Positions 45,051-53,598 of a stretch of 55,181 bases of DNA are shown in pieces (position 1 is the first letter of the stretch; each line of letters opens with the position of its first letter). Position numbers and translations under genes: made by a program. The notes under the pieces were generated by a model. That model did not search any database and was not told the origin of the DNA. It saw only the letters and a program-made list of their open reading frames with translations. The stretch is from Candidatus Krumholzibacteriota bacterium (GTDB lineage: Bacteria; Krumholzibacteriota; Krumholzibacteriia; LZORAL124-64-63): assembly GCA_024277025.1 (NCBI GenBank), contig JAJRWA010000099.1, forward strand, positions 1-55,181. Direction: 5' to 3'.

Positions 45051-45983
45051 ATGGTTGCCCGCATGAAGCGATCCCTTGCCAATCTTCTGGTCCTGCTGGT
45101 GGTCGTCGGCTTGTTCGGCGGCAATTGGCTGGTGCTGCGTGATCTGCAGGACATCCACTCCCGCGATCCCCAGCCCACAGCCACGGTTCCGGCCGCCGAA
45201 TCATTCGGGTCCGGTTCAGAAGTGATCCGGATCGGTGTCGTCTCCCGCTTCGCCCCCAACATCATCTTCTCCGGCTACCAGCCGGTACTGGACTACCTCA
45301 ACACCAACAGCGAGTACCGGTTTGAATTGCGCCTGAGCACCAGCTACCAGGATGCCGTGGACAAGCTGGAGCAGGGTGAAGTGACCGCCTCGTTTCTCGG
45401 GGCCTGGATCTACGGTCATCTGGAATCGCGCGACCTGATGCCGCTGGCCGCTCCGCGCAACGCCGCCGGCAGTTCAGTCTTCCACGCGGTGCTGGTCACG
45501 CGTGCGGACAGTCCCGTGGCCACGGTCCAGGATCTGGCCGGGTTGCGCGTGGCGCTGCCGTCGCCCGACTCCTGGTCGGGCAACTGGCTGCAGCGGCGAG
45601 GCCTGCCCGATGTGGGCCTGACAACGGCGGACCTGGACTCCCTGCACCACTTCGACCACCACCAGACCGTCGTCTGGGAGGTCCTGCGGGGCCACTTTGA
45701 CGCCGGCGTGGTCAAGGAGTCGGTGGCGGACCGTTTCAAACGGGAAGGCCTGCGCCAGGTCGCCCTCTCGCCGCCCATACCCGGCGCGCCCCTGGTCGCC
45801 CGCCGCGACGGACCGCCCGCAGTCCTGAAAACCCTGACCCGGCTGCTGCTGGCCCTGAACGACGACGACCCCCGCGACCGGGAGATCCTGGCCGGCTGGA
45901 CCCCGGAATTCGCTTTCGGTTTCCGGCCCGTGAGCGAGGCCGACTACACCGAGGCGTTCGGCACCCTGGAGGGTGAGCGATGA
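45051..45983 (+). CDS. Membrane-tethered PhnD-like periplasmic binding protein
   Basis: The protein has 310 residues (or 306 from ATG 45063). An N-terminal hydrophobic stretch (LANLLVLLVVVGLFGGNWLVL) without a clear cleavage site probably anchors it. The rest matches the phosphate/phosphite/phosphonate-type ABC binding proteins: IRIGVVSRFAPNIIFSGYQPVLDYL, YQDAVDKLEQGEVTASFLGAWIYGHLE, HAVLVTRADSPVATVQDLAGLRVALP, HHQTVVWEVLRGHFDAGVVKESV. No ABC permease is nearby. The stop overlaps the kinase start (ATGA), so it is most likely the ligand sensor for that kinase. Neither candidate start has a strong Shine-Dalgarno. Confidence 0.82.
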   Translation: MVARMKRSLANLLVLLVVVGLFGGNWLVLRDLQDIHSRDPQPTATVPAAESFGSGSEVIRIGVVSRFAPNIIFSGYQPVLDYLNTNSEYRFELRLSTSYQDAVDKLEQGEVTASFLGAWIYGHLESRDLMPLAAPRNAAGSSVFHAVLVTRADSPVATVQDLAGLRVALPSPDSWSGNWLQRRGLPDVGLTTADLDSLHHFDHHQTVVWEVLRGHFDAGVVKESVADRFKREGLRQVALSPPIPGAPLVARRDGPPAVLKTLTRLLLALNDDDPRDREILAGWTPEFAFGFRPVSEADYTEAFGTLEGER

Positions 45984-47455
45984 TCACCCACACCGGGCTC
46001 CGGTCCCGCATCCTGCTGACCGTGGGGGCCAGCACGGCCGCGATCATGATGTTTCTCTCCTGGGGCATGCTCTACAGCTGGCGCAACTCGCTGCTCACCG
46101 AGGAACGGGCGACCATCCAGGCCATCAGCGGCGCCTTTTCCGTGGCGGTGATCGATGCCCTGATCTTCGCCGACCAGGACCTCTACCAGGCCGAAGGCTT
46201 TCTCGACAACTATGTCGCCATGTTCATGGCGCAGAACCCGCGACTGACGGCGATCACGGTCCTGGATCAGACCGGCCGCACGACAGCCCGCAGCTGGGAC
46301 AGCGGCGAGGCCCCCTGGGTGTCGGGCCCGGCAACCCGCGTCCTGGCCGACGAGACCGTGCGCACGACCGTCACCGCCCGGACCGATGGCCGCTGGGTCA
46401 TGGAAACGGTGTACCCCCTGCGCACCGGCCACCGCAGCTGGGGCGCGCTGATCCTGCAGATCGAAGCCGAATCGATCCGGGCCCAGATCCGGCGCAACTT
46501 CGTCCTGCTGGCCCTGTTCACCTCGGCCGTTACCTCGCTGCTGCTGTTGTTGCTCTGGTTCCTGCTGGGGCGCCTGCTGTCCAGCCTGCAGGTGTTGGTG
46601 ACGGCCATGGACTCGGTGGATTTCCAGCCAACCAGCGGTCCGGCGTTGCCCGCGCGCCAGGATGAAATCGGCATTCTCTACCGCCATTTCCAGCGCATGC
46701 AGGAACGCGTGGACCAGTCGCACCGCGAGATGCTGCGTGCCGAACATCAGATGTTGCACGCCGAGCGTCTGGCGGCCATCGGACGCCTGGCCTCGGGGTT
46801 GGCCCACGAGATCAACAACCCGATCAACGGCGTCCGCAACTGCATCTACGCCATCCGGCGGGACCCGCAGAACGCCGAGCAGACGGCGACCTATCTGGAC
46901 CTGATGGACGAAGGCCTGACCAATGCGTCCGGAGTGCTGCACAAACTGCTGGGCTTCGCCCGCAAACAGCAGGCCGCACCGGGCCCGATTGATCTGAATG
47001 AAGCGGTGCGCGCGGTCGAGCGCCTGGTCAAGTTCGATCTGGAGCGCCAGCAGATCCGGCTGGAGCTGGCTCTGACCGACTCGTTGCCGCCGGTGGTGGC
47101 TGACCGGCAGCTCATGCAGGAAGTCATCATGAACCTGCTGCTCAACGCCAGGGACGCGGTGGAATCGGGCGGCCTCATTCGGGTGACGAGCCGGCACGCC
47201 GCGGGCCAGGTTTCCGTGGCGGTCGAGGATTCCGGCGACGGCATCGACGCCGGGATCCTCGACCGGGTCTTCGACCCCTTCTTCACGACCAAGAAAACGG
47301 GTGAGGGTACGGGGCTCGGCCTGTCCATTTGCCTCAACATCGTCCAGGCCGCGGGCGGTACGCTGGAAGTGGCCAGTTCGCCCGGCGCCGGCGCCACGTT
47401 CACCATCAAGCTGCCGGCTTCACCGTCCGGCATTCCGCAAGAGGACACGACATGA
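45980..47455 (+). CDS. NtrB-type sensor histidine kinase
   Basis: This 491-residue protein has TM1 (about 10-32), an extracytoplasmic sensor (about 35-170), TM2 (about 175-200), a HAMP-like linker, HisKA with GLAHEINNPINGVRN (His276), and a full HATPase domain: NLLLNARDA, DSGDGID, FDPFFTTKKTGEGTGLGLS. The HEINNP motif places it with kinases that partner NtrC-family regulators, and the next gene is such a regulator (ATGA overlap). The sensor domain presumably contacts the tethered binding protein encoded just upstream. Confidence 0.93.
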   Translation: MITHTGLRSRILLTVGASTAAIMMFLSWGMLYSWRNSLLTEERATIQAISGAFSVAVIDALIFADQDLYQAEGFLDNYVAMFMAQNPRLTAITVLDQTGRTTARSWDSGEAPWVSGPATRVLADETVRTTVTARTDGRWVMETVYPLRTGHRSWGALILQIEAESIRAQIRRNFVLLALFTSAVTSLLLLLLWFLLGRLLSSLQVLVTAMDSVDFQPTSGPALPARQDEIGILYRHFQRMQERVDQSHREMLRAEHQMLHAERLAAIGRLASGLAHEINNPINGVRNCIYAIRRDPQNAEQTATYLDLMDEGLTNASGVLHKLLGFARKQQAAPGPIDLNEAVRAVERLVKFDLERQQIRLELALTDSLPPVVADRQLMQEVIMNLLLNARDAVESGGLIRVTSRHAAGQVSVAVEDSGDGIDAGILDRVFDPFFTTKKTGEGTGLGLSICLNIVQAAGGTLEVASSPGAGATFTIKLPASPSGIPQEDTT

Positions 47456-48798
47456 AAATCCTGATGGTCGAAGACGAGCCCATGACCCGCGTGGCCCTGA
47501 CCGACACCCTGCGCAGGGAGGGCCACGAGGTCCTGCCCTGCCCCGACGGCAACGTGGCCGTCGAAGCCCTGAACGCCGATTCGTATGACCTGATGATCAC
47601 GGACCTCAACCTGCCCGGGCCCGGTGGGCTGGAGCTGCTGCAGCGGGCCAAGGAGCTGGACCCGGCGCCGCATGTCATCATCATGACCGCCTACGCGTCG
47701 ACCGAGACGGCTGTCGAGGCCCTGCGCCGCGGCGCCTACGACTATGTGACCAAGCCGTTCCAGACCGATGAGATTCTCGCACGGGTGCGCAATCTGGCCC
47801 GGCTGCACGACGTGGAACGCGAGAACACCGAATTGCGGCGACGCATCGCCGTGACCGACGAGGACCGCATCGTCGGCACCTCGGCCTGCATGGTCAAGCT
47901 GAACGAGACGATCGACGCCATCGCGCCCGGCGAGGCCAACGTCCTGATCCAGGGGCCCAGCGGCACGGGCAAGGAGCTCGTGGCCCGCGCCGTGCATGCC
48001 CGCAGTTCGCGCAGCCAGGGACCGTTTGTCGCGGTGAACTGCTCCGCGATTCCCGACACCCTGGTGGAGAGCGAACTGTTCGGCCACCGCAAGGGTGCTT
48101 TCACCGGCGCGGATCGCGATCACAAGGGATACTTCCAGCGAGCCCGTGGCGGCAGCCTGTTCATCGACGAGATCGACGACTTGCCCCTGGCCACCCAGGT
48201 CAAACTGCTGCGCGTCATCCAGGAGCGGGAGATCGAACCGGTGGGCGGCGGCGCGGCCCAGGCCATTGACATCCGGCTGATCGCCGCGACCAAGCAGGAC
48301 CTCAAGGCCCTCGCGGGCGAGGGCCGCTTCCGTGAGGATCTCTACTATCGCCTGAACGTGATCCCCCTGCTGCTGCCCACGCTGAAGGAGCGCAAGGAGG
48401 ACATTCCCGCCCTGATCGAACACTTCGCCAAACGCCTGGGTCAGTCCGGGGCCTTTGCCATCGACTCGGCCCAGTACAAGGTGATGATGGCCTATGACTG
48501 GCCCGGCAACGTGCGCGAACTGGGCAATGTCGTCGAGCGGATGATCGCCCTGCCCGGCGTCTCGGTGGCCGACCTGATCGATGGGGCGATCAACGCGGTG
48601 GGATCCGGCCTCGGCCAGGACCTGCCCCCGGCCGCCAGAGCCGACCTTTCCGGACGCAGCTACCGCCAGTACATGCAGCACTGCGAGGACCAGGTCCTGC
48701 AGTGGGCGCTCGGCCAGGCTCAGGGCAACATTTCCCGGGCGGCCAAGCTGCTGGACCTGCCGCGCAGCACACTGCGCAGCAAGCTCGAAAATCGCTGA
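47452..48798 (+). CDS. NtrC-family sigma-54-dependent response regulator
   Basis: This 448-residue protein has a receiver domain (EDEP, Asp51 in ITDLNLPG, Lys in VTKPF), an AAA+ domain with Walker A GPSGTGKE (168-175), the sigma-54-contacting GAFTGA loop (215-220), Walker B GGSLFIDEID and FREDLYYRLNVIPL, and a Fis-type helix-turn-helix at the C-terminus (QGNISRAAKLLDLPRSTLRSKL). It should bind paired palindromes as a dimer and open a sigma-54 promoter. Candidate sites and a promoter are present on both sides of its operon and before the TTT genes. ATG 47452 overlaps the kinase stop. Confidence 0.95.
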   Translation: MKILMVEDEPMTRVALTDTLRREGHEVLPCPDGNVAVEALNADSYDLMITDLNLPGPGGLELLQRAKELDPAPHVIIMTAYASTETAVEALRRGAYDYVTKPFQTDEILARVRNLARLHDVERENTELRRRIAVTDEDRIVGTSACMVKLNETIDAIAPGEANVLIQGPSGTGKELVARAVHARSSRSQGPFVAVNCSAIPDTLVESELFGHRKGAFTGADRDHKGYFQRARGGSLFIDEIDDLPLATQVKLLRVIQEREIEPVGGGAAQAIDIRLIAATKQDLKALAGEGRFREDLYYRLNVIPLLLPTLKERKEDIPALIEHFAKRLGQSGAFAIDSAQYKVMMAYDWPGNVRELGNVVERMIALPGVSVADLIDGAINAVGSGLGQDLPPAARADLSGRSYRQYMQHCEDQVLQWALGQAQGNISRAAKLLDLPRSTLRSKLENR

Positions 48799-48828
48799 GA
48801 CATCTGCGACCGGGCGCACCGCCGGCAG

Positions 48829-48844
48829 CGGCGAGGCTTCGCCA
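48829..48844. promoter_or_regulatory. Upstream activator site 1 of pair 2
   Basis: CGGCGAGGCTTCGCCA matches the perfect palindrome at 45027 in 12 of 16 positions, with an intact right half TTCGCCA. It lies about 160 bp upstream of the -24/-12 promoter, a normal enhancer distance. Its centre is 23 bp from the next site. Confidence 0.55.
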
Positions 48845-48851
48845 GACAATG

Positions 48852-48867
48852 TGGCGAGATCTCGTCT
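48852..48867. promoter_or_regulatory. Upstream activator site 2 of pair 2
   Basis: TGGCGAGATCTCGTCT matches the palindrome at 45027 in 12 of 16 positions, with an intact left half TGGCGA. Together with the site at 48829 it repeats the tandem arrangement found at 45005-45042. Confidence 0.55.
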
Positions 48868-48989
48868 CCTGAGTGCGGACACGGCCACGGCCGGAATCCC
48901 GAAAACCCGGCAAGCCATTAATCTATTGTGATGAAACATCTTGCAATCCAGCCGCTCCTGGGTTCACCATGCGCCGGAGATCTTCCTTG

Positions 48990-49006
48990 TTGGCATGCCG
49001 GTTGCT
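48990..49006 (+). promoter_or_regulatory. Sigma-54 (-24/-12) promoter of the TTT transporter genes
   Basis: TTGGCATGCCGGTTGCT matches the consensus TTGGCACG-N4-TTGCT with one difference (T for C) and the invariant GG and GC exactly 10 bp apart. The start would be near 49017. It is the only plausible promoter before the TctC-TctB gene and lies downstream of two activator sites. Confidence 0.75.
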
Positions 49007-49114
49007 GTTGCCTTCTGGAAGCCTCGCCTGAAATGCAGGTCAGCCCTGAAGACTGAACGACGAACGACCCACACCGGTGCCCCGCGGCATCAGGTCAGCC
49101 CGGCGGAGTAGAAC

Positions 49115-50638
49115 GTGGCTCGCAACAGATGTCGTCCGGCGGCAGCCGGAATCAACCCATGGCTGGTCGTAGCCCTCACCATGGTCCTGTCAAGTGCCCT
49201 GCCGGCTGCGGCGCAAGCCGCCTACCCGGACAAGCCCATTGTCATCATCGTGCACGCCAAGCCCGGCGGCGCCATCGACCTGACGGCGCGCATGGTCGCC
49301 AAGGTCGCCCGCAACTACACCGACACGCCGCTGGTGATCGAAAACCGCTACGGCGGATCCGGAGCCGTGGCCATGCGGGCGGTGCTGGGCAAACAGCCGG
49401 ACGGCTATCATGTGCTGGCGGTGCCGGCCACCTTCATCTCGACGGTCAAGGTCACCCGCAGCAATATCGACATGTCCGATTTTCGCTTCCTGGCCTGCAT
49501 GGTCATGGCCCCCGAGGCGCTGATCACCAACCGCAACACCGACGTGGTGACCATCGAGGACATCATTCGCGATGCCCAGGCCAAAGCGGGCAAACAGATC
49601 TGGGTCGGGCCCGGCGTGGGCAGCCTCGACCACCTGATGGCCATCAAGACCTGGGACAAGCTGGGCATCACGGCCACCTGGCTGCCCTACGACGGCGGTG
49701 GCGAAGCCGTCGCCGCGCTGTTGGGCGGGCACGGCACCGTCTACGTGGGCAACCCCGAGGATGTGCGCGGTCGGCCGGACCTGCAGATCGCCGCCGTCTC
49801 GAACGAAACCCGCCTCAGCCGCTATCCCGCGGTGCCGACTCTCATCGAATCCGGCTGCGACCTGCCCCACGAGATCATGTGGCGCGGGTTCGCCGTGCGG
49901 CAGGGAACGCCCGACGCCGTCTGCGAGTGGCTGATCAGCCTGCTGCATCAGGTCTCGGCGGATCCGGAGTGGGTCGAGTTCGTCGCCAACAACTCGGCCC
50001 AGAACGTTTTCCTCGAGGAACAGGAATTCACCGCCCTGGTGAACCGCGACAGTGAGGATTCGATCAAGTATCTGCGCATGGCCAACATCATTGCCGGCGA
50101 GCCCGATCAGCAGGCCCAGCGCAAACGCCTGGCCGGCTGGTTCTCCGTGCCTGTGGTGCTGATCCTGGTCCTGTTGCTCGGCCGCACCGGCGGGCGCCGC
50201 CTCACCGGCCAGACCAGCATCGCGACCATGACCTTGGCCTTGTCCGTGCTGTTCCTGTTCTACGCGCTCAGCTTCCCGCCCCCGACCGATGGGCAACAGG
50301 TGGGCGCGGCCACGATACCGATTATCTGGTCGTTGGTCCTGATGGTGTTCTCCCTGGCCCAGATCAGCGGCGCGTTGCGGCGTCCCGAGCAGAACTCCCG
50401 TGGGCGCATCCGCCTCGTACTGACCTTCGCGGTCCTGATGATCCTTTTCGTTTTCTTGATGCCGGTCATCGGCTTCTACCTCGCGACCCTGATCCTGCTG
50501 GTTGGCGGGATCTACGCCATGGGCTACCGGCGGCACCTGACGGTGGGCCTGCTGACGGTGGGCATGCTCCTGTTCTGCTGGTTCATCTTCGCCAAGACTT
50601 TAGGACTGCCGTTGCCAACCGGCGTTATCTTCGGGTAG
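49115..50638 (+). CDS. TctC-TctB fusion of a tripartite tricarboxylate transporter
   Basis: The protein has 507 residues from GTG 49115 (GGAG 6 nt upstream). Residues about 1-325 are a TctC-type binding protein with signal peptide and YPDKPIVIIVHAKPGGAIDLTAR, VIENRYGGSGAVAMRAVLG and LPYDGGGEAVAALLGGH. From about 340 a four-helix TctB-type small membrane subunit follows (SVPVVLILVLLLG, MTLALSVLFLFYALSFP, VLMILFVFLMPVIGFYLATLILL). TctC and TctB are usually separate genes; here the binding protein would be tethered to the membrane part. It is followed by tctA 5 nt later. Confidence 0.9.
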   Translation: MARNRCRPAAAGINPWLVVALTMVLSSALPAAAQAAYPDKPIVIIVHAKPGGAIDLTARMVAKVARNYTDTPLVIENRYGGSGAVAMRAVLGKQPDGYHVLAVPATFISTVKVTRSNIDMSDFRFLACMVMAPEALITNRNTDVVTIEDIIRDAQAKAGKQIWVGPGVGSLDHLMAIKTWDKLGITATWLPYDGGGEAVAALLGGHGTVYVGNPEDVRGRPDLQIAAVSNETRLSRYPAVPTLIESGCDLPHEIMWRGFAVRQGTPDAVCEWLISLLHQVSADPEWVEFVANNSAQNVFLEEQEFTALVNRDSEDSIKYLRMANIIAGEPDQQAQRKRLAGWFSVPVVLILVLLLGRTGGRRLTGQTSIATMTLALSVLFLFYALSFPPPTDGQQVGAATIPIIWSLVLMVFSLAQISGALRRPEQNSRGRIRLVLTFAVLMILFVFLMPVIGFYLATLILLVGGIYAMGYRRHLTVGLLTVGMLLFCWFIFAKTLGLPLPTGVIFG

Positions 50639-50643
50639 GAATC

Positions 50644-52158
50644 ATGGAAGTACTGCAGCATCTGGCCGAAGGCTTCGCGACACTGGTGGGATCCGGGCTG
50701 GACGGCGTGCCCTGGTGGGAACCGACCCTGGTAATCTTCGGTGGCATCGTCATCGGCATTTTCGTCGGCGTCATGCCCGGCCTGTCGGCCTCGACCGGGG
50801 TCGCGCTGATGGTCCCGTTCACCTACGGCATGCACCCCCTGATCGCCCTGATCCTGCTGGCCGCGGTCTACACCGCGAGCGCCTACGGCGGTTGTATCAC
50901 GGCCATTGCCATCAACACGCCAGGCACGCCGGCAGCAGTCGCCTTGGCGTTTGACGGCTACACGTTGACCAAACGCGGCGAGCCCGGCCGGGCCCTGGGC
51001 GCCGCCGTGGTCGCCAACTGCACCGGCGGCATCATCGGCACGTTCATCCTGGTCCTGTTTTCGGTACCGCTGGCCAAGGCCGCGCTGGCCTTTGGGCCGC
51101 CCGAATACTTCGCCCTGGCCATCTTCGGCCTGACGATCGTCGTCTCCATGGAGCAGAAGAACATGCTCAAGGGCGCGGTCAGCACCGTGTTTGGCCTGCT
51201 GCTGATGACGATCGGCCTGGACCCCATTTCGGGTTACATGCGCTTCACGTTCGGCGTGCCCGAACTGACCGACGGCGTCGCTTTCATTCCGGCCCTGATC
51301 GGCCTCTTCGCCGTGGGCGAGGTACTGCTGAACATCGAGAAATTCGAACCCGTCCAGGCGCGGCTGCAGTCCTTTTCCAGCAAGATGCCCGGGCGCAGCG
51401 AACTGCTGGGCCTCAAACGCAGCATCCTGCAGTCCTCGGCCCTCGGCACGGTCATCGGCGTGGTGCCCGGCGCCGGCGCCACCATCGCGGCCTTCATCGC
51501 CTACAACGAGGCGCGGCGCACCAGCCGCAAGCCCGAGGAATTCGGCCACGGCAGTCTCGAAGGGGTGGCGGCCCCCGCGGCGGCTGCCGGCGGCTCTGTC
51601 GGTGGTGCGCTGGTGCCCCTGCTGACCCTCGGCATCCCCGGCAGCGCGGCCACCGCCGTCCTGGTCGGTGCCCTGATGCTGCACGGAGTCACGCCCGGGC
51701 CCGAGTTGTTCGCGGGCAAGAATTCGTACCTGGTCTACGGCCTGTTCGCCAGCCTGGTGCTGGGCAACGCCATCCTGCTGGTGCTCGGCATCCTGGGTAA
51801 CCGCCTGTGGGTGAAGATCATTTCGGCGCCCAAGGCGCTGTTGTTTCCGGTGATCCTGGTGATCGCCTTCGTCGGCAGCTACGGTGTGGCCAACTCCATG
51901 TTCGACGTGGTCATCTGCCTGGTCTTCGGCATCCTGGGCTGGATCCTGCGGCGCTACGGATTCCCCACCGCGCCGCTGGTGCTGGCCCTGATCCTGGGCT
52001 ACATGGCCGAGAGCAATTTCCGGCGCACGCTGATCATGGGCGACGCGAGCATCTTCCTGACCCGTCCGGTCAGCGCGGTCATGCTCATCCTGGCGGTGCT
52101 GTCGTTCGCCATGCCGTTCATCCGCGCCCGCAAACAGAAAAAGGAGGGCGCAGCCTGA
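50644..52158 (+). CDS. tctA: TctA large membrane subunit of a tripartite tricarboxylate transporter
   Basis: This 504-residue, roughly 12-helix protein has TctA family hallmarks: GIFVGVMPGLSASTGVALMVPFTYGMHP, AVYTASAYGGCITAIAINTPGTPAAVALAFDGY in the first repeat, and VIGVVPGAGATIAAFIAYNEARRTS, GGALVPLLTLGIPGSAATAVLVGALMLHGVTPGP in the second. These paired Gly/Pro loops bind the carboxylate. It works with the fused TctC-TctB protein; the substrate (citrate, tartrate, aromatic acids or others) cannot be told from sequence. The terminator of the opposite pnt operon overlaps its last codons. Confidence 0.95.
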   Translation: MEVLQHLAEGFATLVGSGLDGVPWWEPTLVIFGGIVIGIFVGVMPGLSASTGVALMVPFTYGMHPLIALILLAAVYTASAYGGCITAIAINTPGTPAAVALAFDGYTLTKRGEPGRALGAAVVANCTGGIIGTFILVLFSVPLAKAALAFGPPEYFALAIFGLTIVVSMEQKNMLKGAVSTVFGLLLMTIGLDPISGYMRFTFGVPELTDGVAFIPALIGLFAVGEVLLNIEKFEPVQARLQSFSSKMPGRSELLGLKRSILQSSALGTVIGVVPGAGATIAAFIAYNEARRTSRKPEEFGHGSLEGVAAPAAAAGGSVGGALVPLLTLGIPGSAATAVLVGALMLHGVTPGPELFAGKNSYLVYGLFASLVLGNAILLVLGILGNRLWVKIISAPKALLFPVILVIAFVGSYGVANSMFDVVICLVFGILGWILRRYGFPTAPLVLALILGYMAESNFRRTLIMGDASIFLTRPVSAVMLILAVLSFAMPFIRARKQKKEGAA

Positions 52159-52173
52159 TCGCTGCCGCCCTCC
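52138..52173 (-). terminator. Intrinsic terminator of the pnt operon
   Basis: The minus strand carries a 12-pair stem with one bulge (GGAGGGCG/CGCCCTCC and CAGC/GCTG; 52143-52173), a 6-nt loop, then TTTTT (52138-52142). It lies 33 bp after the pntB stop and covers the 3' end and stop of tctA on the other strand. Confidence 0.8.
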
Positions 52174-52205
52174 CGTCAAATCCCGCGTCGGAATCGAGTC
52201 TCGCC

Positions 52206-53594
52206 CTACCCTTCCTTCAGGGCGGCCACCAGATCGGTGATCGCCTTCTTGCCGTCCCCGAACATCATCAGGCAGTTGTCCGCGGCAAAGAGCGGATTGG
52301 GGATGCCCGCAAAGCCCGGGCTCAGCGAACGTTTGACCACCACCACGGTGCGCGCCTTGTCCACGTCGATGATCGGCATGCCCGCAATGGGGCTCTGCGG
52401 GTCGGTGCGCGCCACGGGGTTGACCACGTCGTTGGCCCCGACCACCAGGCAGACATCGATCTGGGCGATCTCCGAGTTGATGTCGTCCATCTCACGCAGT
52501 TTCTCGTAGGGCACATCGGCCTCGGCCAGCAGCACGTTCATGTGGCCGGGCATGCGGCCGGCGACCGGATGGATACCGTACTCCACTGTGATGCCACGTT
52601 CCTCCAGCACATTGCCCAGATCGCGTACGATGTGCTGGGCCTGGGCCACGGCCAGGCCGTAGCCGGGCACCACCAGCACCCGCTGGGCCGTGTCAAAGAG
52701 CATGGCCACTTCCTCGGGGCTGGTCGACTTGACCTTGCCGCCGTAGACATCATCGGCGCTGGGCCCGTCGGCGCTGGGGCCAAGTGAGCCGAAAAGCACG
52801 TTGCCCAGCGAGCGGTTCATGGCCACGCACATGATCCGGGTCAGGACAATGCCCGACGCCCCGACCAGGGAGCCGGCAATAATCAGCACGTTGTTCATCA
52901 GGACAAAACCCGTGGCCGCCGCCGCCAGACCCGAATACGAGTTCAGCAGGGAAATCACCACCGGCATGTCCGCCCCGCCGATCGGGATGGTCAGGGTCAC
53001 GCCCAGCACGCATGAGGCGCCCACGATGATCCAGTAGGCGATCTGGGCCGAGGGGTCGACCGTCAGCCAGCCCACGCAGCCAAGCACGCCGAGGCCCACC
53101 AGGGCGTTGAAGGCCTTCATGCCGGGGAAGCCGATTTGGCCGCCCGGCAGGAGCCCGGCAAGTTTGCCGAAGGCCACGAGTGACCCGGTCAGGGTCACGG
53201 CGCCGATCATCCCGCTCAGTCCCGTCGAAACGGTCATCTGCGTGTGGGGGTCGACCGCGATCATATACGCCGCCCCGGCCACCAGCACGCTGGCGCCGCC
53301 ACCAAAGCCGTTGAACAGGGCGACCATTTCTGGCATCTGGGTCATCTGCACGCGCATGGCGGCGATACCGCCGACCAGCCCGCCGATGACCGCTCCCACC
53401 AGGATCCACTGGTAATCCAACCCGTTGGCCACCAGGGTCGCCACCACGGCCAGCAGCATGCCCCAGGCGCTGGTCAGGTTACCCCGCACCGCCGTCCGCG
53501 GGTGCGTCAACCCCTTGAGGCCGACAATGAACAGGACCGCCGCCACCAAATAGGCCAGATTGATCCAGCCCTCACCGATGAGAAATCCGCTCAC
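52206..53594 (-). CDS. pntB: NAD(P) transhydrogenase subunit beta
   Basis: This 462-residue protein (the same length as E. coli PntB) starts at GTG 53594 with GAGGTGA upstream. It has about eight N-terminal helices (domain II, proton channel) and the NADP(H)-binding domain III with PGYGLAVAQAQHIVRDL, GIHPVAGRMPGHMNVLLAEADVPY, VVGANDVVNP and SPIAGMPIIDVDKA. It uses the proton gradient to move hydride from NADH to NADP+. It is last in the order pntA1-pntA2-pntB and is followed by a strong terminator. Confidence 0.96.
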   Translation of the reverse strand: MSGFLIGEGWINLAYLVAAVLFIVGLKGLTHPRTAVRGNLTSAWGMLLAVVATLVANGLDYQWILVGAVIGGLVGGIAAMRVQMTQMPEMVALFNGFGGGASVLVAGAAYMIAVDPHTQMTVSTGLSGMIGAVTLTGSLVAFGKLAGLLPGGQIGFPGMKAFNALVGLGVLGCVGWLTVDPSAQIAYWIIVGASCVLGVTLTIPIGGADMPVVISLLNSYSGLAAAATGFVLMNNVLIIAGSLVGASGIVLTRIMCVAMNRSLGNVLFGSLGPSADGPSADDVYGGKVKSTSPEEVAMLFDTAQRVLVVPGYGLAVAQAQHIVRDLGNVLEERGITVEYGIHPVAGRMPGHMNVLLAEADVPYEKLREMDDINSEIAQIDVCLVVGANDVVNPVARTDPQSPIAGMPIIDVDKARTVVVVKRSLSPGFAGIPNPLFAADNCLMMFGDGKKAITDLVAALKEG

Positions 53595-53598
53595 GTCA

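Larger units (their letters stand above)
48799..49114. other. Regulatory intergenic region between the NtrC-type regulator and TTT genes
   Basis: These 316 bases hold no gene. They contain two operator-like palindromes (48829-48844, 48852-48867), a -24/-12 promoter (48990-49006) and about 98 nt of leader before the GTG at 49115. No T-tract terminator follows the regulator gene. Confidence 0.7.
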
